Below are positions 25,404 to 34,860 of a stretch of DNA of 64,000 nucleotides, piece after piece. The stretch is from Paenarthrobacter sp. PH39-S1 (GTDB lineage: Bacteria; Actinomycetota; Actinomycetes; Actinomycetales; Micrococcaceae), in the NCBI RefSeq assembly GCF_030063245.1, contig NZ_JASISR010000005.1, positions 62,001 through 126,000 of the forward strand, in the 5' to 3' direction. The notes below the pieces were generated by a model that saw only the letters and a program-made list of their open reading frames with translations, did no database searches and was not told the origin of the DNA. Position numbers and translations under genes: made by a program. Every line of letters begins with the position of its first letter. Within the stretch, counting starts at the first letter, position 1.

Positions 25404-25421
25404 TGATAAGTGGGGTTATCA
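25404..25421. promoter_or_regulatory. Perfect dyad TGATAA-N6-TTATCA
   Basis: A 6-bp perfect inverted repeat with spacer GTGGGG, in a locally AT-rich stretch 80 bp upstream of the HTH/methylase-like gene. Its position fits an operator for the modification operon. The intergenic region 25325-25566 holds nothing else I can identify. Confidence 0.4.
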
Positions 25422-25566
25422 GCAATAAATAGTGCGAGGCGCTATCCGGGGCCCTAGCTTGAAGTGGCGGGGAACAGCAGCAATGCACCCGCCGGATGCT
25501 GCGGTCCCTTGATTGGGGGACGGGCCGCGGCACCCGACCCGTTTTAGTCCCCGCTTAGGAGTCCTT

Positions 25567-25791
25567 GTGAACGAGCCGACCAAGGGAACCAACCGTGGCC
25601 CTCGAATTGGGCTTCCCACCGACACCGCCTCGACGCCAGCGCGTACTTTGCTCTACGGCTCGGACGGTACGGTGCTCGGACTGGCCAGCGGAAGGCTATT
25701 CGGCAGCGCCATTCCCGGACCGGTAACGATGCCGGACTACCCCGGCAGACGTGGTGAGGGATCCGCTGCGGGCCCCGCCCCGAAAGATTGA
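25567..25791 (+). CDS. Small hypothetical protein
   Basis: 74 residues from a GTG preceded by AGGAG with a 5-nt spacer, a good ribosome site. It is rich in Gly, Pro and Thr with no membrane segment and no recognised family. The stop lies 13 nt before the ATG of the next gene. It may be a real leader or small protein, or merely leader RNA of the following gene. Confidence 0.35.
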   Translation: MNEPTKGTNRGPRIGLPTDTASTPARTLLYGSDGTVLGLASGRLFGSAIPGPVTMPDYPGRRGEGSAAGPAPKD

Positions 25792-25804
25792 AAGGACCAC
25801 GGAG

Positions 25805-26440
25805 ATGACAGTTCTACCCGACGAGGAAACGGACGTTTCGGAGCATCAGGCCGGCAAAGTGCCGGGGCGGTGGACGGTGAAATGGACCGCGGGCATTGGG
25901 GTGGCCGTGCTCTTGTTCGCCGGCGGCGCGGTGGCGGGTTATTCGATGCCTGATCCGAAAACCAGCGCAGCTTACGTTGCGCTGGATAAGGAAAAATCCG
26001 CGGCTGAACAGGACCGGGATTCGGCGCGGGCAGATCACGGACGAGTCAACGTCCTGTATAGCGCCCTGCTGAAGGGTGTTCCCGACCGCGAGGCCAAAGT
26101 CACGGCCCGGGAAACGGTTGTCGGGGCGGGCGAAGCAGCCCTTAAGGATGCCCAGGCTGCCGTGAAGAAGCGTGAAGACGCCGTCGCGGGGGTCGAAAAG
26201 CAAAAGGCAGCCAACACTTTCCGGGACGGAACCTGGGTTGTCGGCACGGATATTGAGCCGGGGACGTACCGGGCCGCCGCCGCCGTGCAGTCCGGATGCT
26301 ACTGGGGGATCTACCAGAGCGGCAGCAACGGCAGCCAGATCATCGAGAACGATGTCCCAGGCGGGGGCAGACCCAGTGTGCTGCTCGCCGCCGGCCAGGA
26401 CTTCAAGTCCAGCCGCTGCGGCAGCTGGGAAAAGCAGTAA
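25805..26440 (+). CDS. Membrane-anchored coiled-coil protein with extracytoplasmic C-terminal domain
   Basis: 211 residues. A cytoplasmic N terminus is followed by one transmembrane helix (about 28-46), then an Ala/Glu/Lys-rich coiled coil (about 55-135). A compact C-terminal domain of about 70 residues follows: FRDGTWVVGTDIEPGTYRAA, GCYWGIYQSG and two Cys that could form a disulfide. This domain recurs at the C termini of actinobacterial surface proteins; function unknown. ATG 25805 has AAAGGA about 8 nt upstream. First of four small envelope-protein genes in a row. Confidence 0.6.
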   Translation: MTVLPDEETDVSEHQAGKVPGRWTVKWTAGIGVAVLLFAGGAVAGYSMPDPKTSAAYVALDKEKSAAEQDRDSARADHGRVNVLYSALLKGVPDREAKVTARETVVGAGEAALKDAQAAVKKREDAVAGVEKQKAANTFRDGTWVVGTDIEPGTYRAAAAVQSGCYWGIYQSGSNGSQIIENDVPGGGRPSVLLAAGQDFKSSRCGSWEKQ

Positions 26441-26519
26441 CCACGAACGCCGATTCGTACTTGCTCCATTGATTCTTCGGCAACTTCTTCAGCCACGTTT
26501 GACCTATGAAAGGCACACC

Positions 26520-27143
26520 ATGCGCTCCACACTTCACCACCTCTCCGATTCGTCCGCCGCACCGCAGCAGAAGTCACTTCCGCAGAAGCCACCGGCCCGC
26601 ACGGCGATCCGTTGCCGGACCCTCCTGGTTCCCGCGGCTGCGCTCCTGCTCGGCCTCACGCTGAGCTCCTGCTCCGGCGCCCCCGCAACGCCCGATGCGG
26701 CTGCCGCGGCAGCGGAGGGCAAACCGGCTGCCGCAGCGGAAACCACTCCCGCCGCTCCGACCGTCGGGACGCCCTTCACCGTCACCATGCGCAACGGCAA
26801 TACCGCCAAGATCACCATCGTCTCCGCCACGCGAACGGAGAGTGTGGGCGACCCAGCCTTCTCCGTGGCCGGCAAGAACGGCGGATTCCTCGTCCTGGAC
26901 ATCCTGTGGGAGACGGAGAAGGGGAAAACAAGCTCCAACCCGTTCTATGTCTCCGCCAAGGACGCCGAAGGCCGCAAGGCGGATCAGAGTCTCTTCGTGG
27001 CGAACCCTTTGGGAGCCGGCGACGTACTTCCGGGCGATAAAGCGCGAGGCTCGGTGGCCTTTGACATTGCCCCGGGCACGGCGACGGTGATGATCTCGGA
27101 TCCGCTGATGCAGGAGGCGGCACGGGTGCAGATTGACCAATAG
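26520..27143 (+). CDS. Lipoprotein with DUF4352-like domain
   Basis: 207 residues. A type II signal peptide (LLVPAAALLLGLTLSSC) has its lipobox Cys at residue 51, preceded by an unusually long basic N region. A Pro/Ala-rich linker leads to a beta-sandwich domain resembling DUF4352 (VGTPFTVTMRNGNTAKITIVSA, GGFLVLDILWETEKG, GDVLPGDKARGSVAFDIAPG), found in secreted lipoproteins of Gram-positive bacteria. ATG chosen for GAAAGG 7 nt upstream. Probably anchored on the outer face of the membrane. Confidence 0.75.
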   Translation: MRSTLHHLSDSSAAPQQKSLPQKPPARTAIRCRTLLVPAAALLLGLTLSSCSGAPATPDAAAAAAEGKPAAAAETTPAAPTVGTPFTVTMRNGNTAKITIVSATRTESVGDPAFSVAGKNGGFLVLDILWETEKGKTSSNPFYVSAKDAEGRKADQSLFVANPLGAGDVLPGDKARGSVAFDIAPGTATVMISDPLMQEAARVQIDQ

Positions 27144-27224
27144 CGGCGGAATCCGGAATGGGCATTAGTCTTCTACTGTTCGCACTGACTTCTAAACACT
27201 GACTTCTAAACATTGGGGAAATGA

Positions 27225-27605
27225 ATGAGTATTAATCAGCACCAAATGACTTCTGGGCAGGCGGGCGGTGCGCCCAAGACGGAAATCTCCAGCATTGCCG
27301 GCTCTGGAATCTATGAATTCCGCGGAGGCGCGGCGACGTGGTTCGGCACTCGGCTTCTCGGGGCGCTGATAACGGTCTGCACCCTCGGCATTTGCTACCC
27401 GTTCGCCGTCGTTCTGGTAGAGCGCTGGCGGGCGACTAATACATACCTGCATGGCCGGCAACTGCGCTTCGTTGGGACCGGTATGGGCATCTTCGGCCAC
27501 TGGATCAAGTGGTTCTTGCTAAGCATAATTACCCTCGGTATCTATACCTTCTGGGTATATCCGCGGCTGATGCAGTGGAAGGTCGAAAAAACCGTTTATG
27601 CCTAA
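27225..27605 (+). CDS. DUF898-like small membrane protein
   Basis: 126 residues. Residues 28-126 match one repeat of the DUF898/YjgN-like family (YEFRGGAATWFGTRLLGALITVCTLGICYPFA, WRATNTYLHGRQLRFVGTG, GHWIKWFLLSIITLGIYTFWV), giving two to three membrane helices. Function unknown. A 14-bp direct repeat (CACTGACTTCTAAA twice, 27182-27209) lies just upstream of its GGGGAA ribosome site. Confidence 0.7.
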   Translation: MSINQHQMTSGQAGGAPKTEISSIAGSGIYEFRGGAATWFGTRLLGALITVCTLGICYPFAVVLVERWRATNTYLHGRQLRFVGTGMGIFGHWIKWFLLSIITLGIYTFWVYPRLMQWKVEKTVYA

Positions 27606-27751
27606 GCGCGGTGATGGAGCCTGGGTGAAAAAAACCACTGGACAGCCCGCCCGCTGAGGAGTTGACTGGAAGTGGAGCCCGGCCCCTGTTTGGAGCTGGA
27701 CCTGTCGAGACTCCCACACCCGGGAGCCAAGTCTCAAGGAGATGGGTTCTA

Positions 27752-28114
27752 ATGAAGAAATGGACGCGCTGGCAGGATTGGGCTGCCATCGTAGTCGGTC
27801 TGTACGCGGTGCTCGCGACGACGTGGACGACTCATGCTGGAGCCTCCGCATCGTTGATGATCATCTTCGGCGGACTGCTGGTAATCGCAGGTCTGGTGAA
27901 TCTGGCGATGCCTGGGATGCAGGCAATGGAGTGGGCGCAAGCGGTTGTGGCTGCGCTGCTGTTCATCTCCCCTTGGATCGGGTCCTACACCGGAGCGTCG
28001 GGTGCGGCCTGGACGTCCTGGATAACAGGCGCCATTGCGGTCATCGTTACCGCGGCGGCCATCAAGCCGGGTACGGCTGAGCACCACCACCACCGGACAG
28101 TGCCTTTGCAGTAA
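27752..28114 (+). CDS. SPW repeat membrane protein
   Basis: 120 residues with four hydrophobic helices. The segments WQDWAAIVVGLYAVL and LLFISPWIGSYTG with its SPW tripeptide are the hallmark of the SPW-repeat family, small bacterial membrane proteins of unknown role. ATG 27752 follows AAGGAG with a 10-nt spacer. The tail is His-rich (EHHHH). The gene ends just before a strong terminator. Confidence 0.8.
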   Translation: MKKWTRWQDWAAIVVGLYAVLATTWTTHAGASASLMIIFGGLLVIAGLVNLAMPGMQAMEWAQAVVAALLFISPWIGSYTGASGAAWTSWITGAIAVIVTAAAIKPGTAEHHHHRTVPLQ

Positions 28115-28126
28115 TTGAACGCAACG

Positions 28127-28166
28127 CGAATCGAGGGTAGCCGTTACGGCTACCCCCGATTCGTTT
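28127..28166 (+). terminator. Intrinsic terminator after the SPW gene
   Basis: Long hairpin: arm CGAATCGAGGGTAGCCG pairs with CGGCTACCCCCGATTCG around a TTA loop with one A/C mismatch, followed by TTTG. It closes the run of small membrane-protein genes. Between it and 28430 no gene was found. Confidence 0.8.
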
Positions 28167-28430
28167 GCCCTACACCAATACGGATGGGTCTCCAATGCTG
28201 AGGGCACGATGTGTGGCTTCATCTGAAACTGATGCTGTTGCACCAAGAGCCAAGACACAGCTGCGATGACGTCATGGACCGACGATGAGGGCCGTATTGA
28301 CGGTGCCCGTCATGTTAACTTAACGCCGATTTGCCGGGTTAACCTCAGCTAGGCGCAATTCCAGAGCCGCCGCCCCGAATCAGAGGGTCCTAATCAAAGG
28401 GGCGGGCATGGTGCAGGTAGAGTCTTTGGC

Positions 28431-29291
28431 ATGCAGAGTGAGAAAACCGGCGACGACGGATCGGTCATGTTCAGGGAGCATGGCGACGTGCCGTCCGGAT
28501 CTGAACGGCAGGACTATTTTTACCGGTCCTTGGGCGATGGCAGTTACGAATCCAGCATCCATACGCAGGGCGCCTGGAACCCGCACGAGCAGCACATGGC
28601 GCCCGTTTCAGGGATCATGACCCGTGGGCTGGAGCTTCACCAGCCGCGACCCGAGCTGCGGATGGCCCGGATCAGCTTCGATATTCTGGGCATCATTCCG
28701 GCCGGGAAGTTCCGGATTGAGACCAAGGTGATACGGCCCGGCAGGACCATCGAGTTGCTGCAGGCCGAGCTGATCGCCGATGAGCGGGTGGCCGTCCGCG
28801 CCACCGCCTGGCGGCTTCAGCGCGGTGAGACTGCAGACGTCGCCGCCGTTGAGGACGAGGCGATGCCGGGGGTGGAAGAGGCCGGCTCGTGGCACGACCT
28901 CGATCAGTGGCCCGGCGGCTACATTGCCTCCCTAAAGGTCAAGGTGGTCCCCGGTCACCGCCCCGGACGCGGTCAGGTGTGGGTCCGCAGCCCGTATCCA
29001 ATGGTTGAGGGGGAGCCGACGACCGACCTGGTGCGGTTGATGGGCTTGGTGGACACCGCCAACGGCATCGCCTCCCGCATTCCTCCCGGGCCGGGCAGCT
29101 ACATGTTCCCGAACGTGGATCTGTCCATCCACCTGCATCGGGAGCCGGTGGGGGAATGGCTGGGACTGGACACCAGCGTGACGTTTGGGACCGACGGGAT
29201 CGGGTTGACGAATTCCGTGCTCAATGACGCGCACGGACCGTTCGGCGTGGCATCCCAGATCCTCACGGTACGTCAGCTTCCGGCAGCCTGA
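28431..29291 (+). CDS. Acyl-CoA thioesterase family protein (double hotdog)
   Basis: 286 residues. Two hotdog-like halves: LGIIPAGKFRIETKVIRPGRTIELLQAELI is the N-terminal beta-strand block and YMFPNVDLSIHLHREPVGEWLGLDTSVTFGTDGIGLTNSVLNDAHGPFGVASQIL the C-terminal one, as in TesB-like / thioesterase-like superfamily proteins. It is expected to hydrolyse acyl-CoAs; chain-length preference is unknown. The TGA is immediately followed by the ATG of the lipoate-ligase-like gene, so both form an operon. Confidence 0.75.
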   Translation: MQSEKTGDDGSVMFREHGDVPSGSERQDYFYRSLGDGSYESSIHTQGAWNPHEQHMAPVSGIMTRGLELHQPRPELRMARISFDILGIIPAGKFRIETKVIRPGRTIELLQAELIADERVAVRATAWRLQRGETADVAAVEDEAMPGVEEAGSWHDLDQWPGGYIASLKVKVVPGHRPGRGQVWVRSPYPMVEGEPTTDLVRLMGLVDTANGIASRIPPGPGSYMFPNVDLSIHLHREPVGEWLGLDTSVTFGTDGIGLTNSVLNDAHGPFGVASQILTVRQLPAA

Positions 29292-30047
29292 ATGAGCGCT
29301 GACCTGGTGAGCATGGCCCCTGCCCTTGCCGTGCTGCGGCAGGAGACCTCCCTCGGTGCTGCGGCGGATCTTGACCACGGACTAAGCCTGCTGGCGGCGG
29401 CGCGGGCGGGGGAGATCGGCCCGACGCTGCGGCTGTACCGTCCAAAGCCAACGATGGCCTTCGGGCAACGCGATGCCAACCTTCCCGGTTTTGCCGCTGC
29501 CGGCGCTGCGGCGGCGGCTCAGGGATTCGAACCCTTGATCCGCAAGGCGGGTGGCCGGGCTGCGGCCTACCACCCGGGCTGCCTGATTGTGGACCATATT
29601 GAGCCGCTGCCGGACGCAATGGTGCACGCGAAGCCGCGGTTCAGGTACTTCGGGGATCTTTTTGCCGAGGCGCTGCAGAACCTGGGTGTGGACGCCGGTG
29701 TGGGGGAGATTCCCCGGGAATACTGCCCAGGGGAGTACACGGTATTCGGTCGGGGTGCCGCGGGAACAGACCTTGGCGACGGGTCCTGGGACGGGCGGAT
29801 CAAGCTGGTGGGCACCGCGCAGCGCGTCGTGTCGGGCGCCTGGCTGTTCAGCTCGGTCATCGTGGTGGAGAATTCCGCCCCGCTGCGCTCGGTGCTGACG
29901 GACTGTTACGCTGCGCTCGGGCTGGACTGGAATCCACTGACGGCCGGCGGCGCGGCGGACCTTGTGCATGGACTGACGGTCGACGAGGTTGCGGCGGCCG
30001 TGCTGGGCGCCTACGCCGCCCGCACGGAACTGAACGTCATCAACTGA
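29292..30047 (+). CDS. Lipoate-protein ligase A family protein
   Basis: 251 residues of the BPL/LplA/LipB fold. RKAGGRAAAYHPGCLIVD corresponds to the RR.GGG..yH substrate loop, YTVFGRGAAGTD and KLVGTAQRVV carry the family Lys, and the C-terminal part is helical. The family transfers lipoate, octanoate or biotin to carrier domains, and short forms may act as octanoyltransferases. Degenerate glycines (AGGRAA rather than GGGA) make exact substrate uncertain. It follows the thioesterase without a gap. Confidence 0.7.
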   Translation: MSADLVSMAPALAVLRQETSLGAAADLDHGLSLLAAARAGEIGPTLRLYRPKPTMAFGQRDANLPGFAAAGAAAAAQGFEPLIRKAGGRAAAYHPGCLIVDHIEPLPDAMVHAKPRFRYFGDLFAEALQNLGVDAGVGEIPREYCPGEYTVFGRGAAGTDLGDGSWDGRIKLVGTAQRVVSGAWLFSSVIVVENSAPLRSVLTDCYAALGLDWNPLTAGGAADLVHGLTVDEVAAAVLGAYAARTELNVIN

Positions 30048-30135
30048 CCCGCCCGGCCGCCGTCGTACTTAAACCGCTTCAACTCAGTCCGCACATTGAT
30101 GACCGCCGTACCCCATCTGTGCCCAAGAGGGCCGC

Positions 30136-30765
30136 CTACTGCCCGCGGTCGATCCAGTCCTGCAGGGCAGGAGATTCCGCGCCCACCGTCGTCGAATCCC
30201 CGTGCCCGGTCCGGACTACGGTCTCCGCGGGAAGGACGAACAGCTTACTCCGGATGGACTCGATGATGGTGGGAAAATCGCTGAAGGAACGTCCTGTGGC
30301 CCCCGGCCCGCCGTTGAAAAGCGTATCGCCGGTGAACACGGTGCCCTCGGCAGGCAGGTAATAGCAGACCGAGCCGGGGGAATGGCCCGGAGTGTGCAGG
30401 GCCGTGAGGGTGGCGCCGGCGACGTCGAAGGTGTCGCCGTCGTTGACTTCGTGGCCGGGGCCGAAGCCGGGATACACGGCGTCCCAGAGCATCCGGTCAG
30501 CGGGGTGCAGGTAAATAGGGGCGCGGGCGTCTTCGGCCAGCCGCTCCGCCGCACCGATGTGGTCATTATGGGCGTGCGTCAGCAGCAGCGCCTTGACCCG
30601 GCGGCCGTCGAGCTGGTCTATGATCGCCTGGGCGTCGTGGGGGGCGTCGATGATGACGCACTCCTGATCATCGCCCACGATCCAGACATTGTTGTCAACA
30701 TCCCAGGTGCCGCCGTCGAGCGAAAAAGTGCCCGAGGTGATCAGCCGCTCAATCCGCAGGCCCAT
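30136..30765 (-). CDS. MBL-fold hydrolase of the mycothiol formaldehyde pathway
   Basis: 209 residues, metallo-beta-lactamase fold. The metal-binding motif HAHNDH, then HTPGHSPGSVCYY and FTGDTLFNGGPGATG, resemble glyoxalase II-type thioester hydrolases. Its ATG overlaps the dehydrogenase stop (TGATG), so translation is coupled. In actinobacteria this pairing is standard: the hydrolase probably cleaves the S-formylmycothiol made by the dehydrogenase, releasing formate and mycothiol. Confidence 0.85.
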   Translation of the reverse strand: MGLRIERLITSGTFSLDGGTWDVDNNVWIVGDDQECVIIDAPHDAQAIIDQLDGRRVKALLLTHAHNDHIGAAERLAEDARAPIYLHPADRMLWDAVYPGFGPGHEVNDGDTFDVAGATLTALHTPGHSPGSVCYYLPAEGTVFTGDTLFNGGPGATGRSFSDFPTIIESIRSKLFVLPAETVVRTGHGDSTTVGAESPALQDWIDRGQ

Positions 30766-31850
30766 CAGAGCTCCACCACCGAACGCAGCACGGAGCCCTC
30801 ACGCATCTTGTCGAAGGCCTCCTCGATCTGGCCGATGCCGATCCGCTCCGTGACGAAGGCGTCCAGATCCAGCCGGCCCTGACGGTAGAGGCTGACCAGC
30901 ATCGGGAAGTCCCGGGACGGCAGGCAATCGCCATACCACGATGATTTGAGCGACCCACCGCGGCCAAAGACGTCCAGCAGCGGCAGTTCCAGCGTCATCT
31001 CCGGCGAGGGCACACCCACCAGCACCACGGTCCCGGCTAGGTCGCGGGCGTAGAACGCCTGGGTGTAGGTTTCCGGACGGCCGACGGCGTCAATCACCAC
31101 GTCTGCGCCGAAGCCGCCGGTGAGGGCGCGGATGGCCTCGATGGGATCCGCCGCGGACGAGTTGACCGTGTCGGTGGCACCCATGGTGGCGGCGCGGTCA
31201 AGCTTTTTCTGATCGATGTCCACGGCAATGATTGTGGTGGCGCCGGCCAGTGCCGCGCCGGCGATGGCTGCGGAGCCGACGCCGCCGCAGCCGATCACGG
31301 CCACAGAGTCGCCGCGCTTTACTCCGCCGGTGTTGATGGCGGCACCGAGCCCGGCCATCACGCCGCAGCCGAGCAGGCCGACGGCGGCAGGATCGGCTTC
31401 CGGGTCGACCTTGGTGCACTGACCGGCGGCGACCAGGGTTTTTTCGGCAAATGCTCCGATTCCCAGGGCCGGTGTCAGCTCGGTACCGTCTTCAAGGGTC
31501 ATCTTCTGGGTAGCGTTATGCGTATTGAAGCAATACTGGGCCTGGCCCCGCTTGCACGCGCGGCATTTGCCGCAGACGGCCCGCCAGTTCAGAATCACAC
31601 GGTCGCCCGGGGCGACTTCGGTGACATCCGGCCCCACGGCGTTGACGACGCCGGTGGCCTCATGACCTAAGAGGAAGGGGAAATCGTCGCTGATTCCGCC
31701 GAGCTTGTAATGCAAATCCGTATGGCAGACGCCGCTGGTGATGATATCCACCAGGGCTTCGCCGGGGCCCGGGTCGGGTACCAGAATGGTTTCCAGTGTG
31801 ACAGGGGCTCCCTTGGTCAGCGCAACAACGCCCTGAACTTTATGCACCAC
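30765..31850 (-). CDS. mscR: S-(hydroxymethyl)mycothiol dehydrogenase
   Basis: 361 residues, zinc-dependent medium-chain dehydrogenase. [10 protein letters not shown] and GHEATG carry catalytic zinc ligands, [15 protein letters not shown] is the structural zinc lobe, and [17 protein letters not shown] the NAD-binding turn. [23 protein letters not shown] and [15 protein letters not shown] match the mycothiol-dependent formaldehyde dehydrogenase (MscR/AdhE2) group rather than general alcohol dehydrogenases. It oxidises the formaldehyde-mycothiol adduct in the cytoplasm. Operon with the MBL hydrolase. Confidence 0.9.
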   Translation of the reverse strand: MVHKVQGVVALTKGAPVTLETILVPDPGPGEALVDIITSGVCHTDLHYKLGGISDDFPFLLGHEATGVVNAVGPDVTEVAPGDRVILNWRAVCGKCRACKRGQAQYCFNTHNATQKMTLEDGTELTPALGIGAFAEKTLVAAGQCTKVDPEADPAAVGLLGCGVMAGLGAAINTGGVKRGDSVAVIGCGGVGSAAIAGAALAGATTIIAVDIDQKKLDRAATMGATDTVNSSAADPIEAIRALTGGFGADVVIDAVGRPETYTQAFYARDLAGTVVLVGVPSPEMTLELPLLDVFGRGGSLKSSWYGDCLPSRDFPMLVSLYRQGRLDLDAFVTERIGIGQIEEAFDKMREGSVLRSVVEL

Positions 31851-32102
31851 TATGAGCTCTCTCCTTCAGCTGGGAAATCAGCAGGCGGCTGCCCGCTCTG
31901 TCTTCTGTCTGTCTATCACAGCCTGTCCGGCCCTCGTTGTCCACTCTGGGCCGATTCCTGCCGGAATGAGTCGCAGGGACGGATAACCGCCGTCAACGGG
32001 AGGCCAGCGGTGGCCGTCCGACCGGCGTCGCACAGTTTTATGCGGCTTCATGTGGCTTCTGCGGCGCAGCCGGCGGGACAGCCAGTGGGAAACCTTGTTG
32101 GC

Positions 32103-32360
32103 TCAGGCGGCCAGCTTGGTCTGCACGTCGCGCAGCGACGGGTTGGTGGCCGAGGACCCGTCCGGGAAGATGACGGTGGGGACAGTCTGGTTGCCGCCGT
32201 TGAGCTTCTCGACCAATTCAGCGGTGCCGGGAACATCCTCGATGTTGATTTCGGTGTAGCCGATTCCCTGAGCCTCCAGCTGGCTCTTGAGCCGGCGGCA
32301 GTATCCACACCAGGACGTTGAAAACATCGTAATGGTGCCGGTTTCGGGCGTGTAGTCCAC
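32103..32360 (-). CDS. mrx1: Mycoredoxin / glutaredoxin-like protein
   Basis: 85 residues, thioredoxin fold. TMFSTSWCGYCRRLKSQLE has the CGYC active site of mycoredoxin-1, followed by YTEINIEDVPG and the cis-Pro segment TVPTVIFPDGS. Mycoredoxin reduces protein-mycothiol mixed disulfides. The GTG at 32360 with GAGGAG 5 nt upstream is the best start. The 240 bp between it and the mycothiol dehydrogenase gene hold nothing recognisable. Confidence 0.85.
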   Translation of the reverse strand: MDYTPETGTITMFSTSWCGYCRRLKSQLEAQGIGYTEINIEDVPGTAELVEKLNGGNQTVPTVIFPDGSSATNPSLRDVQTKLAA

Positions 32361-32638
32361 GGGTGCTCCTCGGGTTTTTTGAACGCGTGCTTGGCGGTGA
32401 TGCCTTCGCCGGCGTGCGGACCGCATGGTCCATGATTTCAACGTTAGCGGGGGCCGCTGATATTCCGCAGCGGCGCTCCGGCACCGCACCCGACGCGCCC
32501 AAGCGGGACGGCCGCCGTCGTCCGTGCACACCTGCCGCCAAGTTCGCAGGCATCACCGCTCACTCACCCCTCCGTCTTGACGGCCTCAATCACGCAGTAG
32601 TCTGTAACTATTCGCTTCTAGAACGACATGGTTATATT

Positions 32639-32861
32639 ATGGAAGATCAGCTCACGAACGTCTTTGCGGCTTTTGCGGACCCGACCAGGTGTGCCATCCT
32701 CTCCCGGCTCAGCCAAGGTGACGCCAACGTCGCCAAACTCGCCGAGCCGGGCCGCAACCGCCCGCTTCAGCCATCTCGAAGCAGGGCCCCTCAGGGAGGC
32801 GACCGAGTACATGGAAAAGTTTCGCCGCTTCTGGAACGGCAGCTTCGACCGTCTGGATGAA
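32639..32861 (+). pseudogene. ArsR-family regulator remnant
   Basis: EDQLTNVFAAFADPTRCAILSRLSQGDANVAKLAEP is the start of an ArsR-type winged helix. A deletion then removes the recognition helix and shifts frame, and LREATEYMEKFRRFWNGSFDRLDE, the usual C-terminal end of this ArsR subgroup, follows in the next frame. The residual product cannot bind DNA normally. Confidence 0.7.
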
Positions 32862-32890
32862 GCCTCGCCATATCAGAGTGCGATGACGCG

Positions 32891-33067
32891 AGAGAAGGAT
32901 TCCTCGACAACGAGATCCTGCGCCTTCAGTTCCACGATCACGGCGGGAAGACCCGCATCACCGTGCAGCAGGGCCCCTTCACACCACAGCTCCGCGATAT
33001 GAACCGTGACAGCTGGAACGAGTCGTTCATTAAGCTCGACGCCGTCCTCGCGGGAGTGGAAGCATGA
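32891..33067 (+). pseudogene. AHSA1/SRPBCC-family protein C-terminal remnant
   Basis: The frame ending at TGA 33065-33067 reads EILRLQFHDHGGKTRITVQQGPF and MNRDSWNESFIKLDAVLA, the last strand and long C-terminal helix of AHSA1-type START-like proteins. The N-terminal half is missing. Such genes usually follow an ArsR regulator, which fits the remnant upstream. Confidence 0.65.
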
Positions 33068-33096
33068 GCCGGGACGGCAGGAGAGAGGACAGCGCC

Positions 33097-33204
33097 ATGA
33101 CGACATCCCAAACGGTCCAGTCTGCAGACGCGGCGGCGATCGCCTACGAAATGGTTGGCTCAGGCCCTGCGCTCGTGCTCGTGGCAAAAGCGCGCCCAAA
33201 GTAA
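33097..33204 (+). pseudogene. Alpha/beta-hydrolase N-terminal fragment
   Basis: MTTSQTVQSADAAAIAYEMVGSGPALVLV is the typical first strand pair of small alpha/beta hydrolases. The frame then leaves homology and stops after AKARPK (35 codons). The upstream TGA of the AHSA1 remnant overlaps an ATG at 33064, so these were once translationally coupled. Confidence 0.65.
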
Positions 33205-33291
33205 AGCCCATGAGAATGTCTACGGCCAGTTCACAACTCACCAAGATTCCGGTTGTCCTCACGCTGTCTGCTCCTCGCGGAGTCCATCCGC

Positions 33292-34008
33292 TCAGTCGAT
33301 GCCGGGAGCTGTTGCGATCAGATGGGGTCCGTTATTTCGAACGCTGTTAACTTCGGTGCTGACAACACGGGGCACCAGCCTAGGTTCGGGAATCGCGTCA
33401 AGCAGGTGGTCCACTTCAGCCGCATTGGTAGTTGCCGGATCCAGCCAATCGGCGTAGAGATCGGGTGGAACGATCAGCGGTGTCCTGTCGTGAATATGGC
33501 CAAGTGAGTCCGCCGCGGCCGTAGTGATGATTGTGCATGTCCGCAGCCACTTGTCCGGATGATCGTCTGGCAGCGCCGGATCGGGCCAATATTCAAAGAG
33601 TCCGGCGAAGGCGAGAATTTCTTCGTCTTTACCGTGTAGGTAGGTCGGTATTTTTCCGTCCGGGGTCTTCTGCCATTCAAAGTACCCATCGGCAATCAGT
33701 AACCCCCGTCTCTTGGCGGCGGCTTGGCGGAACGACGGTTTTTCGGTCACAGTTTCCATCCGGGCGTTGATGAGGCGCGCACCCGATTTGGAGTCTTTCG
33801 ACCATGAAGGGACGAGGCCCCAACGCGCGGTGGTCAGCTTCCGGGATAGTTCATTAGCTCCGGACGGCTTGCGCGCGATGACAAGGGGGACCTCGTCGGT
33901 CGGTGCGATGTTGTAGGACGGCCGAATGTTCCCTACGGAGGACTCTGCGACATCGAAGGATGCAACAAGGTCTCCGGTGCTGCGCGCCATAACGTATCTG
34001 CCACACAT
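33292..34008 (-). CDS. SOS-response-associated peptidase (SRAP, YedK/HMCES)
   Basis: 238 residues. It starts MCGRYVM, with the catalytic Cys2 that crosslinks to abasic sites in single-stranded DNA. YNIAPTDEVPLV (Asn), LTTARWGLVPSW, INARMETV, RGLLIADGYFEWQK (Glu), DRTPLIVPPDLYADWLDP follow in family order. The His normally in M-P is replaced in the TPLIV context here as DRTPLIV. ATG 34008 is required for Cys at position 2; a longer frame upstream is ignored. Role: protection of abasic sites during replication. Confidence 0.9.
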   Translation of the reverse strand: MCGRYVMARSTGDLVASFDVAESSVGNIRPSYNIAPTDEVPLVIARKPSGANELSRKLTTARWGLVPSWSKDSKSGARLINARMETVTEKPSFRQAAAKRRGLLIADGYFEWQKTPDGKIPTYLHGKDEEILAFAGLFEYWPDPALPDDHPDKWLRTCTIITTAAADSLGHIHDRTPLIVPPDLYADWLDPATTNAAEVDHLLDAIPEPRLVPRVVSTEVNSVRNNGPHLIATAPGID

Positions 34009-34172
34009 GTATTCATTATGGGGCAGCGCTACGGCGAGTCTCCAAATGCGCTCAGCCAGAGTGTGATGGCTCGACAAAGCCCCCCCGTGACGCGGGGAAG
34101 GTCCGTCGCGTGCTGATGGGGCACGGTTGATCGTGGTGTGCACGCTCACTGCCCCATCGGTACGCTTGCGTA

Positions 34173-34745
<573 letters not shown>

Positions 34746-34775
34746 GGCGTGTTTCCTAATGTCCGCGTAGCCGGT

Positions 34776-34860
34776 ATGTCTCGTACTGCAGTTTTGACTG
34801 ATGACCAGTGGTCCCGGATCGAGTCATTGATGCCGAGCTCGGAACCGCTTGGACGGCGTC
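34776..34860 (+). pseudogene. IS5-type transposase N-terminal fragment
   Basis: VLTDDQWSRIESLMPSSEPLGRR is the very conserved N-terminal start of IS5/IS1182-like transposases. Homology stops after about 28 residues. The bases just upstream (GGGCGTGTTTCCTAA) could be an old IS end. No partner end was found. Confidence 0.55.
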
